Origin: Coraliomargarita_B sp046540835
GTDB lineage: Bacteria > Verrucomicrobiota > Verrucomicrobiia > Opitutales > Coraliomargaritaceae
Assembly (NCBI GenBank): GCA_046540835.1
Contig: JBKHEL010000007.1
Location: 1-45,281 of the forward strand
Length of the DNA: 45,281 nt
Direction of reading: 5' to 3'
A model generated the notes under the pieces. It was given only the letters and a program-made list of their open reading frames with translations, had not been told where the DNA came from and did no database searches. Below, piece after piece: positions 42,657-45,281 of this stretch; within the stretch, counting starts at the first letter, position 1; every line of letters starts with the position of its first letter. The position numbers and the translations under genes are program-made.

Positions 42657-44468
42657 TCAAGACCCGCCGTCCGTCGTTTTCAGAATCTTAATAAACGCAT
42701 CCTGCGGGATCGATACGCTACCGATGTTTTTCATGCGCTTTTTCCCCTCTTTCTGCTTCTCAAGAAGCTTGCGTTTTCGCGAAATATCCCCGCCGTAGCA
42801 TTTTGCCGTAACGTCCTTCCGGTAGGCGCTGATCGTCTCCCGGGCCACGACCTGACTGCCCACGGCTGCCTGAATGGCGATTTTGAACATTTCCCGGGGG
42901 AGAATCTCCTTGAGCCGCTTGCAAAGTGCACGCCCCCTGCCCTCGGCCTTGTCTTTGTGGACGATCGAGGCAAAGGCGTCGACCGACTCGCCGTTCACAA
43001 GTATATCGAGGCGGCACAGCTTGGCCTCCTCGTAGCCGTCCATCTCATAATCCATCGAGCCATAGCCGTGTGTCACGCTTTTGAGCCGGTCATTGAAATC
43101 CACCAGGATTTCATTCAGCGGCAGGCGACAGACAAGCATCACCCGCGTGCCATCAATTGTCTCGGTGTGCTCACACAGACCACGTTTTTCAGAGACCAGC
43201 GCGAGCACATCCCCGATTTCTTCACTGGGTATATGGATCGAGGCCTGGATCATCGGCTCATAGATATGCTCAATCTCCGAGGGATCCGGGAGGTGAATCG
43301 GGTTGTGCACTTCGAGCTTTTCCCCGTCTGTTTTCGTGACCTGATAGACCACACTCGGATATGTCGAGATCACATCCAGGTCGTATTCACGGCGGATCCG
43401 CTCCTGAATGATTTCCATGTGGAGCAAGCCCAGAAAGCCGCAGCGGAACCCAAACCCGAGCGCAACGGAATTTTCCGACTGATACACAAAAGCGGCATCG
43501 TTGAGGCGAAGTTTGCCCATGCTGGCTTTCAGCTTATTATAGTCGCTCGTATCAATTGGATAAATGCCACTGAAGACCATCGGACTGACCTCTTTGTAGC
43601 CGGGGAGCATCGTTTCAGCCGGTTTTGAAGCAAGGGTGATCGTGTCCCCCAGTTTGATTTCCGCAACATCGCGGATGTTGGTGACGATGTAGCCGACGTC
43701 ACCGGGCTCCAGTTTAGCCTGGGGCGTCATCGCCGGGGAGAATTTGCCAACCTCCTTAACCTGGGCCTTCATCCCGTCACTCATCGTCAGGATCTGATCG
43801 TTTGCCGTGACCGCACCGGAAAAGACACGCACGTAGCAGATGACCCCCTTATAGGTATCGTAGATGCAGTCAAAGATGAGGACCCGCAGGCCTTCGATGT
43901 CTGCCCAGCGGGGTTTTGGCACACGCACGACCGCCGCCTCCAGCAAGTCCTCGATGCCAATGCCGGATTTGCCACTGGTTAAAATAGCCTCCTCCGCCGG
44001 GATCGCGAGCACATCTTCAAGCTGTTGCTGGATCGCCGGCACATCGGCGCTCGGCAAATCCACTTTATTAATCACGGGAATAATCTCCAGCCCCTGATCC
44101 AGTGCAAGGTGCGCATTGGCTACGGTCTGGGCCTCAATTCCCTGCGCCGCATCAATGAGCAGCATCGCCCCCTCGCAAGCGGCCAGGCTGCGCGAAACCT
44201 CGTAGGAGAAGTCCACGTGCCCGGGCGTATCAATCAGGTTGAAGACGTAGTCCCGCCCATCCCGGGCTCTATAAACCATGGAAACCGGGTGACTCTTGAT
44301 CGTGATGCCACGCTCACGCTCCAAATCCATGGAGTCGAGGAGCTGCTCTTTCATGTCGCGCATCTCTACGGTTCGCGTCAGCTCAAGTATCCGATCAGAC
44401 AAGGTCGTCTTGCCATGATCGACGTGGGCGATGATGCAGAAGTTTCGTGTGTATTCGAGGTCGCTCAT
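42657..44468 (-). CDS. lepA: Elongation factor 4 (LepA)
   Basis: A 603-residue translational GTPase. GTPase motifs are AHVDHGKTTLSD (G1), the RGITIKSH switch I region, DTPGHVDFSYEV (G3), and NKVDLPSAD (G4). The C-terminal LepA-specific domain is present (KLCRLDILVNGESVDAFASIVHKDKAEGRGRALCKRLKEILPREMFKIAIQAAVGSQVVARETISAYRKDVTAKCYGGDISRKRKLLEKQKEGKKRMK). It acts on ribosomes under stress. Full length for the family. First gene of lepA-lepB. Confidence 0.97.
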   Translation of the reverse strand: MSDLEYTRNFCIIAHVDHGKTTLSDRILELTRTVEMRDMKEQLLDSMDLERERGITIKSHPVSMVYRARDGRDYVFNLIDTPGHVDFSYEVSRSLAACEGAMLLIDAAQGIEAQTVANAHLALDQGLEIIPVINKVDLPSADVPAIQQQLEDVLAIPAEEAILTSGKSGIGIEDLLEAAVVRVPKPRWADIEGLRVLIFDCIYDTYKGVICYVRVFSGAVTANDQILTMSDGMKAQVKEVGKFSPAMTPQAKLEPGDVGYIVTNIRDVAEIKLGDTITLASKPAETMLPGYKEVSPMVFSGIYPIDTSDYNKLKASMGKLRLNDAAFVYQSENSVALGFGFRCGFLGLLHMEIIQERIRREYDLDVISTYPSVVYQVTKTDGEKLEVHNPIHLPDPSEIEHIYEPMIQASIHIPSEEIGDVLALVSEKRGLCEHTETIDGTRVMLVCRLPLNEILVDFNDRLKSVTHGYGSMDYEMDGYEEAKLCRLDILVNGESVDAFASIVHKDKAEGRGRALCKRLKEILPREMFKIAIQAAVGSQVVARETISAYRKDVTAKCYGGDISRKRKLLEKQKEGKKRMKNIGSVSIPQDAFIKILKTTDGGS

Positions 44469-44631
44469 AGAGTGGTCAAACGGCGGAGAATCACGGACCT
44501 GCCCAAAAGTTCAACCTTCTTTATCGCTGCGAATCCTTCGTTTCGCCTTTGATCTAGGAACCTTACCCCAAAAATCGCTCGCTCATTTTGCTTGCGGGAA
44601 TGAACGAGAAACAAGTCGGAAGCAAACGCAT

Positions 44632-45281
44632 TCAGCCAAAAACGGTCCGGCGTAACGCATTCACCACGGCCAGATCGCCCCAGGGCGCCCCACGCGCCCG
44701 ATGCACCTTCGCCGGAAACTGGCGGCCGCAGCCCGACTGCCAGGCCCCGGTGTAGCCGCGCACAAACTCCGCCGTGCCCAGCACCGCCCCGTCCGTGAAA
44801 TAGCGCACCCGGCAGCGCAGAACCGCTGCCAGCGGCAGCTCGCCCTTTTCCTGATTAAGCACCCGCTCCGCAGTGACCCGATCAATCACTTTGCCCCGGC
44901 AGGTCCAGGGGGACGAACCCTTGCCGAAGATCAAACTCCGGTGATCCGCCAGCGCTGCCTGCAAGCAAGCCGCATCGCCCTCACGCGGCGAGCCATCCGC
45001 ATAGGTGGACCAGATCCGCGCCAGCCCCCGCTGCGCCAGCTGATTTCCCGCCACCGCCTCCGCATAGCCGCACCAGCGGTAGTCCTTCGGGTCCTCGACC
45101 AGGCCCGCCCGCACCGGATTCAGGTCGATGTAGGCCGCCATCGTGTGCAGCGGATTGCCTGCGCCCTGCACCAGCACACTCTTGAAGCGCTCCATCCAGA
45201 GCGTCCCCAGGCGTTTGTTGTGATTGCGGTTATACCAGATCGAGAAGCGCTGCTTCAGCGTCTTCATGAATTCAGACAAAT
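44632..45281 (-). CDS. REP-associated (Y1, IS200-like) transposase, N-terminus outside the window
   Basis: About 215 residues are visible and the frame stays open at the right edge, so the N-terminal part, including the first half of the HUH/Y1 domain, is missing. Recognisable segments are FMKTLKQRFSIWYNRNHNKRLGTLWMERFKSVLV and AAYIDLNPVRAGLVEDPKDYRWCGYAEAVAG, typical of verrucomicrobial RAYT-type proteins. The C-terminal part resembles a further conserved region (GKVIDRVTAERVLNQEKGELPLAAVLRCRVRYFTDGAVLGTAEFVRGY). RAYTs are usually single-copy or few and act on REP palindromes. None was recognised in the 163 bp next to it. Confidence 0.85.
   Translation of the reverse strand, partial: LSEFMKTLKQRFSIWYNRNHNKRLGTLWMERFKSVLVQGAGNPLHTMAAYIDLNPVRAGLVEDPKDYRWCGYAEAVAGNQLAQRGLARIWSTYADGSPREGDAACLQAALADHRSLIFGKGSSPWTCRGKVIDRVTAERVLNQEKGELPLAAVLRCRVRYFTDGAVLGTAEFVRGYTGAWQSGCGRQFPAKVHRARGAPWGDLAVVNALRRTVFG

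Noticed and set aside
44469..44663. REP-like elements beside the transposase
   Set aside because: Only a 10-bp direct repeat (AACGCATTCA at 44625 and 44654) is seen, without a hairpin; one copy lies wholly in the coding region, so chance is likely.

Overview
The window is a GC-rich chromosomal segment that looks like a marine-type member of the Verrucomicrobiota, most likely class Opitutae (inference from gene content; no rRNA is present). The clues are a giant secreted modular protein ending in an 'FYRI' tail of the kind I associate with this phylum, an M11-like metzincin, a sulfatase next to SUMF1-domain proteins, an alternative complex III operon, and a signal peptidase I with a large insertion. 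No tRNA, rRNA or CRISPR array was seen.

Layout. (1) Positions 1-9343, plus strand: the 3' part of a giant exported metalloprotease carrying PKD, PA14, Calx-beta, LamG, Ig and InlB-type modules, then a membrane-anchored protein that resembles the N-terminal region of verrucomicrobial M11-type proteases. (2) 9381-13609, minus strand: ribB with a degenerate RibA-like domain, a Cys-type sulfatase, and two exported SUMF1/FGE-fold proteins that both lack the FGE copper-binding cysteine pair. (3) 13763-14098: a HIT protein. (4) 14402-26605, plus strand: one long respiratory operon. It encodes a tiny Tat-signal protein, alternative complex III ActABCDEF (quinol to cytochrome c), two small membrane proteins (one CcoS-like), a cbb3-type haem-copper oxidase (CcoN, CcoO and a mono-haem CcoP-like cytochrome), and a small four-helix membrane protein. 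Many junctions overlap by one base (TAATG or TGATG), which points to translational coupling. (5) 26750-30010, minus: pyrC, a CPBP protease and a DAHP synthase. (6) 30131-31599: a ZIP transporter and a divergent HAD phosphatase. (7) 31779-36321, minus: pta, a stand-alone Pta N-terminal-type regulatory protein, xseB and dxs. (8) 36464-44468: murJ, exoD, nadD-rsfS, malQ, and lepA-lepB. (9) Right edge: the C-terminal part of a REP-associated (Y1) transposase.

How they work together: the ACIII-cbb3 operon reads as a complete quinol-oxidising, oxygen-reducing chain built without a bc1 complex. The rest is mostly housekeeping (isoprenoid, pyrimidine, aromatic amino acid, NAD, riboflavin, acetate, cell-wall and secretion genes). 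The most unusual points are the catalytically degenerate enzyme relatives (SUMF1 pair, RibA half), the coupling of ACIII to a C-family oxidase with odd accessory subunits, a 10-bp-periodic palindromic repeat between HAD and dxs, and a 27-bp tandem duplication across the exoD stop codon.
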